Source: Elusimicrobiota bacterium
GTDB taxonomy: Bacteria; Elusimicrobiota; Elusimicrobia; UBA1565; UBA9628
Direction of reading: 5' to 3'
DNA length: 64,000 nucleotides
Assembly (NCBI GenBank): GCA_016182905.1
Contig: JACPFR010000056.1
Location: 46,971-110,970, forward strand
Shown here in pieces: positions 41,024 to 50,717 of the stretch; position 1 is the stretch's first letter, and each line of letters starts with the position of its first letter. A program made the position numbers and the translations under genes. Below the pieces are notes generated by a model, which was not told where the DNA came from, searched no databases, and worked only from the letters and a program-made list of their open reading frames with translations.

Positions 41024-42786
41024 GCCGGCTCCTCGTCGAGACCCTCGACTCCTGGTCGTGGCTGCGCGCCCGCGGCTACGACGAGGTCTGGTACGCCGGA
41101 CGCGAGTGGGGCGCGCCCGTCCCCCGCGGCGCCCGCCGCGTGCTCTTCGGCCAAGACACCTCGGCGGTGTTCCGCATCAAGCGCTTCGCCGTCTTCCTCG
41201 CCGAGCGCCTGTTCCCGCAGGTCTACCCCGAGGCGCTCCGGCGGCGGGCCTATCGGGAAGCGGAGCTTTGGTTCGGCTGGCAGGACCCCGAGGCCTTCGA
41301 CCTCTACCTCAAGAAGCGCCTCTATGAGCACCTGATCGACCAGGTCAAGGGCCGCTATCTCGTCAAGGACGCCGCGGTCCTCGGCGACGGCGGCCCGGAC
41401 ATCGGCCCGCTGATGCACCTCTTCGACCGCTACGCCTCCGAGCCCGTGACGCGGGAAACGGTGGACCGCTTCCTGGCGGAGCCCGCCTCGCCCGCGACGC
41501 CCTCCCTGACGCCCTGGCCCGGGGTCTCCCGGGCCCTGCGCCTGGGCGCGATCGCCTGGTTCGCGCTCAAGCGCCTGGGCCTGCCGAAGGCCGTCCCCGT
41601 CGATGCGAAGTACGCCCTGCGCTGGGTAGGGCCGCTGACCTGGCGCGACGGCCGCCTGTTCCATCATTTCCTGTTCTACGACCGCTTCGAGGACACCGGC
41701 GGCTACCGCCCCGAGAACATCCTCCTCCTCATCGACCCGACCGCGACCGCCGAGGACCTCCGGCGCCTCGACGCGGGCGGCTACCGCTGGATCCTCCGCG
41801 GAAAACCCACCGGCCTGGAGCCCCGCCTGGCGCGGGCCGCCCTCACCCGCCTGCCCCGGCTCACGGGCTTCCCCGAGCCGGTGATCCAGCTGTTCCAGAA
41901 GCTCCTCGAGCACGAACACGAGTTGTCCCGCTTCTCCTGCCGCCTCTACCGGGAGTGCGCCGAGTACTCCGCCGACAGCATCCTCAAGGCCGCGGCCCTG
42001 GGCCGGCGCGAAGTCCCGGTCTTCAACATCGCCCACGGCGACGACTTCGTGCACACCGAGTCGACCTGCTACATCAAGCTCGACCGGTTCTTCATCTGGT
42101 CGCAGCGCCAGCTCGACATCTTCCGCTTCGTCTGGGGCGCGGTCAAGAAGATCGAGATCATCGGGCCGTTCAAGAACGACTATTTCCGCCTGCCGCTCGA
42201 GCCGGAGCACGCCGCCCTGATGAAGAGGACCGAGGGGCGCTTCCGCGTCGCGGTCTTCGACACGACCTTCTCCGACGACGCCTACATCACCCGCGCCGAC
42301 GTGCGCCGCATGTACGACGACGTCCTCTGGGCGCTCGACCAGCTTCCCAACCGCCTGATCGTCATCAAGTCCAAGCTCTACAACAGCGGGAAGATCTTCG
42401 AGATGGAGGGCTTCCGCGACCTGGGGGAGAGGATCGAAGGCCGCGAGGACGTCTTCGTGATGTCCTCGCAGTTCCCGGCGCAGGAGGCGTTCAAGACCGC
42501 GGACCTGGTCATCGCCTTCGGGCCCTCCACCGTCGGCGTCGAGGCGCTGTGCTGCGGCAAGGACCTGCTCTTCTACGACACCTTGCGCCTGGCGGAGCAC
42601 CCGTTCCTGCGCTACCCGGGCGTCGTCTATCACGACCGGGACGCGCTGCTCGCGCGTCTACGCGAGCTGGCCGCGGGCGGCGTCTACATGGAGCCCGCCG
42701 CGCGCAAGGCCATGGTCGAATACGAGGGGCTGCCCCGCCCCGGCCACGCGCGCTTCTTCGCCGAGGCGATCGGCGCCCGTCAGTAG
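41020..42786 (+). CDS. Large GT-B-like surface-carbohydrate protein
   Basis: The 588-residue protein starts with an ATG overlapping the oxidoreductase stop (ATGA). No standard glycosyltransferase signature is present in the N-terminal half. The C-terminal half contains VFNIAHGDDF (about 340), IEIIGPFKNDYF, AVFDTTFSDDAY and FKTADLVIAFGPSTVGVEAL (about 500-515), the last resembling the GT-B nucleotide-binding end of capsule or glycerophosphate transferases. It may add a nonulosonic acid or related sugar. It converges on the NeuC-like gene with a 7-bp overlap. Confidence 0.6.
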   Translation: MSRLLVETLDSWSWLRARGYDEVWYAGREWGAPVPRGARRVLFGQDTSAVFRIKRFAVFLAERLFPQVYPEALRRRAYREAELWFGWQDPEAFDLYLKKRLYEHLIDQVKGRYLVKDAAVLGDGGPDIGPLMHLFDRYASEPVTRETVDRFLAEPASPATPSLTPWPGVSRALRLGAIAWFALKRLGLPKAVPVDAKYALRWVGPLTWRDGRLFHHFLFYDRFEDTGGYRPENILLLIDPTATAEDLRRLDAGGYRWILRGKPTGLEPRLARAALTRLPRLTGFPEPVIQLFQKLLEHEHELSRFSCRLYRECAEYSADSILKAAALGRREVPVFNIAHGDDFVHTESTCYIKLDRFFIWSQRQLDIFRFVWGAVKKIEIIGPFKNDYFRLPLEPEHAALMKRTEGRFRVAVFDTTFSDDAYITRADVRRMYDDVLWALDQLPNRLIVIKSKLYNSGKIFEMEGFRDLGERIEGREDVFVMSSQFPAQEAFKTADLVIAFGPSTVGVEALCCGKDLLFYDTLRLAEHPFLRYPGVVYHDRDALLARLRELAAGGVYMEPAARKAMVEYEGLPRPGHARFFAEAIGARQ

Positions 42787-43964
42787 GTCATCTTCTTCTG
42801 CAGCAGCCGCCTGTTCAGCGGCACCGTCGCCAGGACCCGGGCGATCTTGCGTCCCGAGTCGCCGACCCCGTAGGGATTCCCGCAGGTCCGGCACTGCGCA
42901 CGGAACTTGAGGTCGAACAGCGCCTTGCGGCAGGCCTTCTCGATGGACGCCTCGTCGTAGCCCGTGTCGAGCACGTTGGTGCTGCGCAGGCGGCCGTCCT
43001 GGCGCGAGCCGATGTTGACGAAGGGCGCGCCCACGGCGGGGGTCTCCTTGATGCCGCTCGAGGAGTTGCCCACGCAGACGGCGCGGCTCAGGGCCAGCGC
43101 GCCGTGGTAGTTGTAGCGGCCCATGCTCGCGAGGACCTGGACGTTGGGTATCCTCTCACGACGCACCTTCTCGAGCTCGGCGATGATGCGCCGCCCGCCG
43201 GCATCGTTGTTGGGGTAAGTCAGCACGACCTGCACGCCCTCGCGGGCCAGGCGCTTCATCACGCGCAGGGCGGGCCGGATCTGGGCGGCGGCGTCCATGA
43301 ACTCGGTGGTGACCGAGTGCTGGGTGAAGACCACGAGCGGCCGGTCCGCGTCGAGGCCGAAGCGCGCCTTGAGCTCCGCGGGCTTGGCCAGCAGGCCGGC
43401 CTTGATGAGGTCGATGGCGGGGAAGCCCACGTTGTGCACGCGCCAGGGCTCCTCGCCGAGCTTGCGCACGCGCGCGGCGGCCTCCTCGTTCGTCGTGAAG
43501 TGAAGGTGCGCGAGCTTGGTCATCGCGTGGCGCACGGAATCGTCGAGCGCGCCGCCCTCGGTGATGTCCCCGCCCTCGATGTGCGCCGTCGGGACGTTCA
43601 TCTGCGTCCCCGTGATCATCGCGGAGAAGCCCTCGAAGCGGTCGGCGTAGACGACGAGCAGGTCGGGCTTGAGGCGGGCCAGGACGCGGGAGAGGCTCAA
43701 GATGCCGGAGCCGATGGCCTGCGCGGTGCCGAACAGGTCGTCGTCGCCGGTCGTGATCTTGACCTCTGAATACACCTTGAAGCCGTCTTTCGAGATCTCC
43801 TGCTTCGTGCGGCCGAAGGCCTGCTGCAGGTGGGCGCCCGAGACGAGGAGCTTGTAGTCGAGCCGCTTGTCGTCGGCGATGGCGCGCAGGATCGGGTACT
43901 GCAGGCCGTACTCGGCGCGGTTCCCGGTGTAGACGGCGACGACGCGTTTGGTTTTTTTGGGCAT
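42780..43964 (-). CDS. UDP-N-acetylglucosamine 2-epimerase, hydrolysing (NeuC/LegG-type)
   Basis: The ATG at 43964 (MPKKTKRVVAVYTGNRAEYG) gives 394 residues with the NeuC N-terminus, HIEGGDITEGGALDDSVRHAMTK (catalytic His/Glu region, about 130-150), VGFPAID and the C-terminal GNSSSGIKETPAVG. The enzyme hydrolyses an NDP-HexNAc derivative with C2 inversion to release a free ManNAc-type sugar, the substrate of NeuB. Whether the substrate is UDP-GlcNAc (sialic) or a diacetamido sugar (legionaminic) is not decidable from sequence alone; LegB and PtmE-like genes nearby favour the latter. Confidence 0.9.
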   Translation of the reverse strand: MPKKTKRVVAVYTGNRAEYGLQYPILRAIADDKRLDYKLLVSGAHLQQAFGRTKQEISKDGFKVYSEVKITTGDDDLFGTAQAIGSGILSLSRVLARLKPDLLVVYADRFEGFSAMITGTQMNVPTAHIEGGDITEGGALDDSVRHAMTKLAHLHFTTNEEAAARVRKLGEEPWRVHNVGFPAIDLIKAGLLAKPAELKARFGLDADRPLVVFTQHSVTTEFMDAAAQIRPALRVMKRLAREGVQVVLTYPNNDAGGRRIIAELEKVRRERIPNVQVLASMGRYNYHGALALSRAVCVGNSSSGIKETPAVGAPFVNIGSRQDGRLRSTNVLDTGYDEASIEKACRKALFDLKFRAQCRTCGNPYGVGDSGRKIARVLATVPLNRRLLQKKMTY

Positions 43965-43969
43965 AGGGG

Positions 43970-44800
43970 TCACGAGAGGCACACGGCCAGGCCGCGGCGC
44001 AAAGAGGTCGGCGGGGTCCAACGGGTCAGGCGCGCGAGGCGCCGGTTGTCGAGGATGAGGGCTGAGCCTTTCGCGGCCTGGATCGCGCGCGGGCGCCGTC
44101 CCGCCGCGCGGCGCGCCGTCTCCACGAGGCGGGCCACCGAAACGCCTTTCCCGGTGCCCACGTTGACGAGGAGGCGCTTGCCGGGGCGCGCGGCCAAGGC
44201 GAGGCGGATCATGCCTTCGGCCGCGTCGTCGACGAAGAGGAAATCGCGCACCGGCGAGAGGTCGCGGACCTTCGGCTCGCGGCCTTTCTTGAGCTGAGCG
44301 ATCACCGTGCCGGGCACCGTGGCGGCGCTGACGCCCGGGCCGTAAACGTTAGCCAGGCGAGCGGCCGCGCCGGCCAGGCGACCGCGCGCGCACGCCTTCG
44401 CGAGCAAGGCCTCGGCGGCGAGCTTGGTCTTCACATATGTTCCGCCGGGGCGCGGCGCGTCGGTCTCGCGCGCGGGCCGCTTCAGGGCGGTCCCGTACAC
44501 ATGCGCGGTGGAGGGCAGGACGAACACGCCGACGCGGTGGCGGCGGCAATAGCCCAGCATCCGCCCGGTCAAGGCGACGTTCGCCTCGCGGGCGGCCTTG
44601 GGGTCGGCCTCGCACTTCGAGGCGTCGGCCATCCCGGCCAGGTGGAAGAAGTAATCGGCCGGACGCTTCGACGGCCGCGGCTTGCGCGCGTCGAGAGCCT
44701 CCACGGCGACGCCCCTCTTTTCCAAGAGGCGGACGAGGCTCCGGCCTAGGAAGCCCCCGGCGCCGGAGACCAGCGCGCGCCTACCAGCCGCGGATGTCAC
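43970..44800 (-). CDS. NAD-dependent epimerase/dehydratase (extended SDR)
   Basis: The 276-residue protein starts with the cofactor loop GAGGFLGRSLVRLLEKRG (about 10-27), then has YFFHLAGMADAS, PSTAHVYG, the YxxxK-like TYVKTKLAAEAL (Thr-Tyr-Val-Lys-Thr-Lys) and VRDFLFVDDAAEGM. It is a nucleotide-sugar reductase/epimerase-type SDR, a little short (usual 300-330). It lies 5 bp before the NeuC-like gene and overlaps the NeuB gene by 20 bp, so it likely acts on an intermediate or side sugar of the same glycan. Confidence 0.82.
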   Translation of the reverse strand: MTSAAGRRALVSGAGGFLGRSLVRLLEKRGVAVEALDARKPRPSKRPADYFFHLAGMADASKCEADPKAAREANVALTGRMLGYCRRHRVGVFVLPSTAHVYGTALKRPARETDAPRPGGTYVKTKLAAEALLAKACARGRLAGAAARLANVYGPGVSAATVPGTVIAQLKKGREPKVRDLSPVRDFLFVDDAAEGMIRLALAARPGKRLLVNVGTGKGVSVARLVETARRAAGRRPRAIQAAKGSALILDNRRLARLTRWTPPTSLRRGLAVCLS

Positions 44801-45818
44801 TCGGCGTCAGCTGCCGTTCGGCGGCCAGGCCGCGCGCGGCCTTCTTTCCCAGGACCTTCTTGAACTCGCCGGCGAGGATCTTGCCGGTGCCGGGCCGCTT
44901 GACCCAGAGGTTCTTGAGGGTGAAGGGCTCGCCCGCGAGGACGGGCGCGATGGTGACGACCGACGCGTAGGCGAAGTCGATGACCGGCTTCTCCTCGGGC
45001 AGGATGGTCTTGCCCCCGCCCATCGCCTCGAAGACGGCGCGGGAGCCCTTGACCAGCTCCGCCAGCTCCTGCGGCTCGATCGAGATCGGAACGTCGGGTC
45101 CAGGCCACTTGCGCGTCACCGTGAAGTGCTTCTCGAAGACGCAGGCGCCGAGCGCGGCCGCCCCGAGGCAGGTGTAGATACCGAGCGAGTGGTCCGACAG
45201 ACCCACGGGCAGGCCGAACGCCTTCTGCAGGTCGAGGATGCCGCCCAGGCGGACCTTCGAGTACGGCGTCGGGTACATCGAGGTGCAGTGCATCAGCATC
45301 AGCGGCGTGCCCGCGCGCTTGAACACCGCCACGGAGGCCCGCACGGAGGCGAGGTCGTTCATGCCCGTCGACAGGATGGTCGGCTTGCCCATGCGGGCGA
45401 CATGCTCGAGCAGAGGGATGTTGTTGCACTCGCCGGAGCCGATCTTGAAGGAGGTGACCTTCATGGCCTGGAGGCGGTCGGCGGCCTCCCGGGAGAAAGG
45501 GGTGCACATGTACAGGATGCCCTTCTTCTCGCAGTGCTTCTTGACCTGCCGCTCCTCGGCCTCGTTGAGCTCGCAGCGCTTGATGATGTCCCAGAGCTTC
45601 TCCTTGGAGATCTTCCCGGGCTTCATGTCCGTCGGGATCATCTCCTTCTCGGTGATGTGGCACTGGAACTTGATGCAGTCGGCCTTGGCCTCGGCGGCGG
45701 CGTCGACGAGCTGAAGGGCCTTCTTCAGGCTCCCCTCGTGGTTGATGCCGGCCTCGGCGATGATGAACGGCGGGTGGGCGGGACCGATCTTGCGTCCGCC
45801 GATGCTGAACTCTTTCAT
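44781..45818 (-). CDS. N-acetylneuraminate/legionaminate synthase (NeuB family), copy 1
   Basis: The 345-residue protein has the NeuB barrel: FIIAEAGINHEGSL (about 19-32), CIKFQCH, FKIGSGECNN (about 128), ILSTGMND, HCTSMYPTP, VGLSDHSLGI and FEKHFTVTRKWPGPD. The C-terminal SAF antifreeze-like domain (about 285-345) has WVKRPGTGKI. The enzyme condenses phosphoenolpyruvate with a ManNAc-type sugar to form a nine-carbon nonulosonic acid. It is clearly different from copy 2 at 57.9 kb, so the two probably make different acids or serve different glycans. Confidence 0.92.
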   Translation of the reverse strand: MKEFSIGGRKIGPAHPPFIIAEAGINHEGSLKKALQLVDAAAEAKADCIKFQCHITEKEMIPTDMKPGKISKEKLWDIIKRCELNEAEERQVKKHCEKKGILYMCTPFSREAADRLQAMKVTSFKIGSGECNNIPLLEHVARMGKPTILSTGMNDLASVRASVAVFKRAGTPLMLMHCTSMYPTPYSKVRLGGILDLQKAFGLPVGLSDHSLGIYTCLGAAALGACVFEKHFTVTRKWPGPDVPISIEPQELAELVKGSRAVFEAMGGGKTILPEEKPVIDFAYASVVTIAPVLAGEPFTLKNLWVKRPGTGKILAGEFKKVLGKKAARGLAAERQLTPSDIRGW

Positions 45819-45825
45819 GGTCTTA

Positions 45826-46533
45826 TTAGCCGTCCTTGAACAAGGTGCGGGCGAGATGGTCCGCGAACTCGAAATCGATCGGGTCGTCGATGTCCACCGA
45901 GCGGTCGCGCGGCATGACGTGCGCCTTCATCCGGCTCCCATAGATCGAGCCTTCGACCATCATCACGTCGCGCCGCGTCGCGTAGATGCCGCCGTTGGGC
46001 ATGTACATCTTGGGCAGGGCCTGGGAGATGCCGAGCTCCCCCTTGATCTCCTTGCCGAGGAAGGGCTTCGCGAGCCCCTCCGGGTCGAGAGAGAACATCC
46101 ACTCCGGGCGCTCGTGCACCGGATACATGCTGACGCAGGAGGTGGCGCCGTCCTCGACGGCCTGCACGCAGGCGTCCACGTCCGACGGACGGATGAACGG
46201 GGTCGTGGGCTGCATCGTGATGACGATGTCCACCCGCTTCTTGTCGTGCTCCTCGACCCACTTCACCGCGTGCTGGGTCACCAGCTCCGAAGCGACGTCC
46301 TCGGAGATATCGGGCGGACGCACGAACGGGACGTAGGCGCCCGCCTCCTTCGAAACGCGGATGATATCCGCGTGGTCGGTGGAGACCAGGCAGGTCGTGA
46401 CCTTCTTGGAGGCCAGCACGGCCTTGATCATCCAGGCGATCAGCGGCCGGCCGTTGAGGGGCTTGATGTTCTTGAGCGGGATGCGCTTGGACCCGCCGCG
46501 CGCGTGGATGACCGCCAGGACGTTCGGGGTCAC
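45826..46533 (-). CDS. CMP-nonulosonic acid cytidylyltransferase (NeuA/LegF-type), copy 1
   Basis: A GTG at 46533 overlapping the aminotransferase stop (GTGA) gives 235 residues. The signature loop ARGGSKRIPLKNIKPLNGRP (about 10-29) binds CTP; then STDHADII, MQPTTPFIRP and SVDIDDPIDFEFAD (metal Asp residues near the C-terminus). It activates the NeuB product with CTP for transfer. Start choice rests on the overlap and on the motif beginning close to the N-terminus, as in the family. Confidence 0.92.
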   Translation of the reverse strand: MTPNVLAVIHARGGSKRIPLKNIKPLNGRPLIAWMIKAVLASKKVTTCLVSTDHADIIRVSKEAGAYVPFVRPPDISEDVASELVTQHAVKWVEEHDKKRVDIVITMQPTTPFIRPSDVDACVQAVEDGATSCVSMYPVHERPEWMFSLDPEGLAKPFLGKEIKGELGISQALPKMYMPNGGIYATRRDVMMVEGSIYGSRMKAHVMPRDRSVDIDDPIDFEFADHLARTLFKDG

Positions 46534-47927
46534 CACTTGTACACCTTGGGGCCCGTCGGCGCGTAGCCCTTCAGCGCGTCGAGGTTCGAGAAGACCTTCT
46601 TGAACGCGTTCGCCGCGTCCTCCATGTCCTTGGGCGTGTTCGGCGCGTTGACGTGATAGAACCAGATGAACTTCTCGTAGATCAGGGACGCCGCGACGGG
46701 GTAGTCCTCGCGGCGGTACCGCATCGCGCGGCCGTGCGGGAAGCCCGACCAGGGCCAGCCGTCCATGCCGAAGGCGATCTTCTTGGTGAACATCGGGTTC
46801 TCGGGCATCAGGCGCGGGTAGCCGCCGCCGACGGGGATGCCCTCGGCGCGGATCGCGGCGAGCACCGCGTCGCGGCTGACGCCGGACGTCTTCGCGTCGT
46901 AGGTCATCGCCAGGACGTGGCAGACGTTGCCGTCCGAGGCGAAGCCCTCGGCGATCCGCAGATAAGGGAGCTTGGCCAGGCGTTGGGCCAGGTAGCGCGC
47001 GTTGACGTTGCGCTGCTGGTTGTTGCGGCTCAGCTTCTTGATCTGGGCCAGGGCCACCGCGGCCGTCAGCTCGGTCATGCGGAAGTTGAAGCCGACGATG
47101 TTGCACAGCTCCTCGGGCGTCGCGTCGGGTCCCGGGATGGACTCGCCGTGGTTGCGGATCAGGCGGCAGCGGCGCGCCAGGGACTCGTCGCTGGTGACGA
47201 TCACGCCGCCCTCGCCGGCGACGATGTTCTTCGTGTCCTGGAGGCTGAACACGCCGATCGGGGCGATGGAGCCCACCGGCGTTCCCTTATAGACCGTGCC
47301 CGGCGACTGCGAGCAGTCCTCGATGACCTGGAGCTCGTGCTCGGCGGCGATCTTGTTGATGGCGTCCATGTCGGCGGCGCGGCCGAGCAGGTGGACGACG
47401 AGGATGGCCTTGGTCCGCGGCGTGATCTTGCGGCGGATGTCCTCCGGGTCCATGCACAGGCTCTCCGGATGGATGTCGACGAAGACGGGGATGGAGCTGA
47501 ACGCGAGTATGCTGACGGCGGTCGCGTTGAAGGAAAGGCAGGTGGTGATCACCTCGTCGCCGGGCCCGAGGCGGCAGGCGCCGAGCGCGGTCATCAGGCC
47601 GGAGGTGGCGGAGTTGACCGCGATCGCGTAGCGGGCGCCGAAGCGCTTGGCGAACTCGGCCTCCAGCGCGCGGACCTTGCGGCCGCCGATGAACATGAAG
47701 TGCTGGGGGTTGTAGTCGACGGCCTCGGCGCTGGTCATGGACAGCTGGCGCTCGATGTCGGCCGATGGGCTCCCCATGAAGCGGGACAGGGCGCGGTCGT
47801 TGAGGACTTCCAGGACGTTCTTGCGCTCGGCGCCGTCGAAGACGGAGGGGCCGGCGAAGGGCTTCTTGCGGGCGGGGAGGCCGCCGAACAGGGCGAGGCG
47901 AGGGGGCGCGGCGATGGCGCGGGTCAT
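46530..47927 (-). CDS. DegT/DnrJ/EryC1-family PLP aminotransferase, copy 1
   Basis: The 465-residue protein is a sugar aminotransferase: NSATSGLMTALGA (PLP phosphate contact, about 110), CLSFNATAVSI, VHLLGRAADMD, VIEDCSQSPG (PLP-ring Asp) and the Schiff-base Lys in SLQDTKNIVAGEGG (about 240). It is longer than usual (about 370-400), with an insert near residues 30-75. It likely installs an amino group on a 4-keto sugar. It heads the leftward nonulosonic operon; an extended -10 (TG-T-TAAAAT, 47934-47939) ends six bases before its ATG. Confidence 0.88.
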   Translation of the reverse strand: MTRAIAAPPRLALFGGLPARKKPFAGPSVFDGAERKNVLEVLNDRALSRFMGSPSADIERQLSMTSAEAVDYNPQHFMFIGGRKVRALEAEFAKRFGARYAIAVNSATSGLMTALGACRLGPGDEVITTCLSFNATAVSILAFSSIPVFVDIHPESLCMDPEDIRRKITPRTKAILVVHLLGRAADMDAINKIAAEHELQVIEDCSQSPGTVYKGTPVGSIAPIGVFSLQDTKNIVAGEGGVIVTSDESLARRCRLIRNHGESIPGPDATPEELCNIVGFNFRMTELTAAVALAQIKKLSRNNQQRNVNARYLAQRLAKLPYLRIAEGFASDGNVCHVLAMTYDAKTSGVSRDAVLAAIRAEGIPVGGGYPRLMPENPMFTKKIAFGMDGWPWSGFPHGRAMRYRREDYPVAASLIYEKFIWFYHVNAPNTPKDMEDAANAFKKVFSNLDALKGYAPTGPKVYKW

Positions 47928-47971
47928 GAATTCATTTTAACATTTTTCCCAGTCAAGCCCGGAACCCGGTC

Positions 47972-49990
47972 CTAACGCGCTTGTTTGCTCAAGCGGGACA
48001 AACCCTCGCGGGCCGCGAGGCGGTCTTCCGCGGAGGTCGCAAGAGATTCGGCCTTGGTGTAATAGTAGACGGCCTCCTCGTCCCGCTGGAGGCCGGCGAG
48101 AAGCTCGGCGACGAGCAAATGCGCGCGGGCGTCGCCGGAGGACAATTCCAGGCTCTTCTTATACTGCCGAACAGCGCCGCTCAAATCGCCTCGCCGAGCG
48201 AGCGCCGCTCCGTAGCCTTGGAGCGCCTGGGTGTCCTTCGGCGCCTGGACCGCGCAGAGAGCGTATTGCTTTTCGGCCGCCTCGAACTCGCCGGACATGC
48301 CCAGCGCTTCCGCGTAAGGCAGGCGGATCTTATAGTCCTCGGGGGAAATCTCGACGGCCGCGGCCAGCGCCCGCACGGCCTCCGGATAGCGCTTGACCTG
48401 AAGCAGCGCATGTCCCAAGACCTTATGCCCCTCGGAGCGCCGCGGGGCGAGCGCTGCGGCCGCTCGGGCATGATCCAAAGCCGCGGCGAAATCACCCAGT
48501 TCGAGGCGTATCCACGCCGCCAAGACGCGCGATTCGAAGTCGCCGGGCGACGACGAAAGGCGCTTCTCCAGCCGCTCTGCCGCGTCCTTGAGCCGCCCCA
48601 CGGCCATGAGCTTTCGGACGTCCGGCGCCGCATCGGGGGTAAGCGGGGCCGGGGAGCGCATCGCCGTTTTTTTGAGGGCGGGTCCACGAGAGACGGACGG
48701 CGCTTGAGGCGGCGGCGCGATATCGGAAGGAACCTTGGCCGGCCTGAACCAGAGAACACTTCCGACGACGAGAAGTAAAGACGAAACCGCGATCCATGCC
48801 GCTTGACGACGCTTCATTCGAGGGCGCGCCGACACCGATTCACCCTTCAAATAACGCCCGAGATCCGCCGCCATGGCGCCGGCGGTCGCGTAACGGCGCC
48901 GGGGATTCCGCGCCATGGCCATACGGCAAATGTCTTGAAGCTCCCGGGGAGTCCCGGGCGTGGCGTCGCGGAGCGGTTCGGGCTTCGCTCGCGCGACTCG
49001 GGACAGTATCTCGGAAACCGTACGCCCGTCGAAAGGCCTCCGCAGCGACAGCATCTCGTGCAGCATGGTTCCCAGGGAAAAAACCTCGCTGGCGAAACTC
49101 ATGGGCTCATCGCCCGTGACCTGCTCGGGCGAGCAGTACGGGGCGCTGCCGATGAAATCGGTGGGCCGCGTCAGCGCCGACGCCGATTCCGAGAGGGTCA
49201 GGCCGAAATCGATCAGCCGGGAGGAGCCGTCCGAATCCAAGATCACATTGGACGGCTTTATGTCTCGATGCATGACGCCCCGTGAATGAGCGAAATCCAA
49301 CGCTTCGGCCACGCCCATCACGACCGAAGCGCAGATGTCGGGATAAGGCCGCGACCAAAATCCGCCGCCGGCCTTGGGAGGCGCGACGCGCGCGTCATGC
49401 TTAGCCGCGAGCGCGGCGAGCTCCTCGATGTTCCCGTCGATGAGGCGCTGGATATCCGCGCCGCTGGGCGGCGCGCTCGACTCGCGCAATCCCGCGAGGA
49501 TGCCGGCGAGGTCGAGACCGGGGACGAAATCGATCGTCAAGTAAGGAGTCCCGTTCTCCGTCCCGAACTCGTGGATGGAAACGATCCCGGGATGAGAAAG
49601 GCGCGCGATCGTCTCCGCTTCGCGGCGGAAACGTTCCACCGCGCGCGCATCAGCCGTCCCGAAGGGCGACAGCACTTTCACCGCGACCAGCCGTTTAAGG
49701 GACTCTTGTTCGGCCAAGAATACCGCGCCCATCCCCCCCTGCCCCAACCGTTCAAGGATGCGATAACCCTTGATCCGCGGCTCCGGGACCCCTTCGGATC
49801 GCGGCACCTCGCGGAGCTGCTCGAGGCAGGCGTCCAAATGTCCCAAGGCCCTCAGCCGCGCGCGCAGCGGAGCCTCGAGAGCCGGATGTCGCCGGAACAA
49901 GGCCTCGGACTCGACGGCTTCGCCGCGCTCCGCGGCGTCCAAAAATTCCGCGACGATCTCGTCGATCCGCTCGTCCGAATTGTCTTCCAT
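47972..49990 (-). CDS. Transmembrane Ser/Thr protein kinase with C-terminal TPR domain
   Basis: Of 672 residues, about 1-70 are a helical N-terminal domain, 75-385 a Hanks kinase with LGQGGMGAVFLAE (Gly loop), VAVKVL (Lys), HRDIKPSN (catalytic loop), LIDFGLTLSE (DFG) and SPEQ, including an insert before HRD. One membrane segment follows (about 397-413, AAWIAVSSLLLVVGSVLWF), then about five TPR units in the C-terminal 200 residues, placed outside the cytoplasm. The ECF sigma factor gene precedes it by one base. ECF/kinase pairs of this type (ECF43-like) occur in Planctomycetes and others. Confidence 0.92.
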   Translation of the reverse strand: MEDNSDERIDEIVAEFLDAAERGEAVESEALFRRHPALEAPLRARLRALGHLDACLEQLREVPRSEGVPEPRIKGYRILERLGQGGMGAVFLAEQESLKRLVAVKVLSPFGTADARAVERFRREAETIARLSHPGIVSIHEFGTENGTPYLTIDFVPGLDLAGILAGLRESSAPPSGADIQRLIDGNIEELAALAAKHDARVAPPKAGGGFWSRPYPDICASVVMGVAEALDFAHSRGVMHRDIKPSNVILDSDGSSRLIDFGLTLSESASALTRPTDFIGSAPYCSPEQVTGDEPMSFASEVFSLGTMLHEMLSLRRPFDGRTVSEILSRVARAKPEPLRDATPGTPRELQDICRMAMARNPRRRYATAGAMAADLGRYLKGESVSARPRMKRRQAAWIAVSSLLLVVGSVLWFRPAKVPSDIAPPPQAPSVSRGPALKKTAMRSPAPLTPDAAPDVRKLMAVGRLKDAAERLEKRLSSSPGDFESRVLAAWIRLELGDFAAALDHARAAAALAPRRSEGHKVLGHALLQVKRYPEAVRALAAAVEISPEDYKIRLPYAEALGMSGEFEAAEKQYALCAVQAPKDTQALQGYGAALARRGDLSGAVRQYKKSLELSSGDARAHLLVAELLAGLQRDEEAVYYYTKAESLATSAEDRLAAREGLSRLSKQAR

Positions 49991-49991
49991 C

Positions 49992-50612
49992 CTACATGGC
50001 CTGGAAGATCCCGGCCAACTGAGCCTTGGAGCGCGAGTAATACATGCGCGCGGCGTCTTCCGAACGCCCCGTCAACCGGCCGATTTCCGCGAACGACAGC
50101 TCCTCGAGATCCCGAAACACGATCACGTCGCGCGCATCCTGAGAGAGCTTGTCCATGGCGGCGCTCAGGCGGAGGACGTCCTCCCGGTTTTCCAAGACGC
50201 GGCTGGGAGTAGGATCGTCGCCCGGCAACGAGAAGTCGCGGCTCGAATCGGTCCTTTCATTGGCCTCGATAGGGTTCTCTTGCCGCATGTCTCTTTTCTG
50301 GGCCCGGAACTGATCATAGCGGTCATTGATCGCATTCCGAACCAATTCGCCCAGCCAGTGGATGAACGCCCCTTCATGCCTGAGCTCGAAATGATCGAAG
50401 CCGTTGACGGCCCTCGTAAACGCGTCCTGCACGATATCCTGGGATTCGAGCTTGGCGCGGAGCGAAGGCCCGAGACGAAGACGGACGATCTGAAGGACCC
50501 GCGCGGAATAGCGGTCGAACAGCGCGTTGAGGGCCTCGGCGTCCCCCGCCTTCGCCTGTCGAATCAGGATCAGAGATGAGTCCGTGCGGTCGTTTTCGGG
50601 TGAGAGGCTCAT
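49992..50612 (-). CDS. ECF-type RNA polymerase sigma factor
   Basis: The 206-residue protein has a sigma-2 region (about 25-95, LNALFDRYSARVLQIVRLRL then SQDIVQDAFTRAVNGFDHFE) and a sigma-4 region (about 145-200, LSQDARDVIVFRDLEELSFAEIGRLTG). The linker between them is long. It is cotranscribed with the downstream kinase (1-bp gap), and no anti-sigma factor is present, so control by kinase phosphorylation is likely, as known for ECF43-type pairs. Candidate targets are the divergent genes starting at 50.7 kb. Confidence 0.9.
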   Translation of the reverse strand: MSLSPENDRTDSSLILIRQAKAGDAEALNALFDRYSARVLQIVRLRLGPSLRAKLESQDIVQDAFTRAVNGFDHFELRHEGAFIHWLGELVRNAINDRYDQFRAQKRDMRQENPIEANERTDSSRDFSLPGDDPTPSRVLENREDVLRLSAAMDKLSQDARDVIVFRDLEELSFAEIGRLTGRSEDAARMYYSRSKAQLAGIFQAM

Positions 50613-50717
50613 AGGCCCTTAAAACACGCAGTTCGGTTGCGGCGATTTATCCGCTTACACAAGAGAAGCCTAGTGTACCCGACACCGTCATGCCGCGCAA
50701 TGGGGGGCACCGATCCA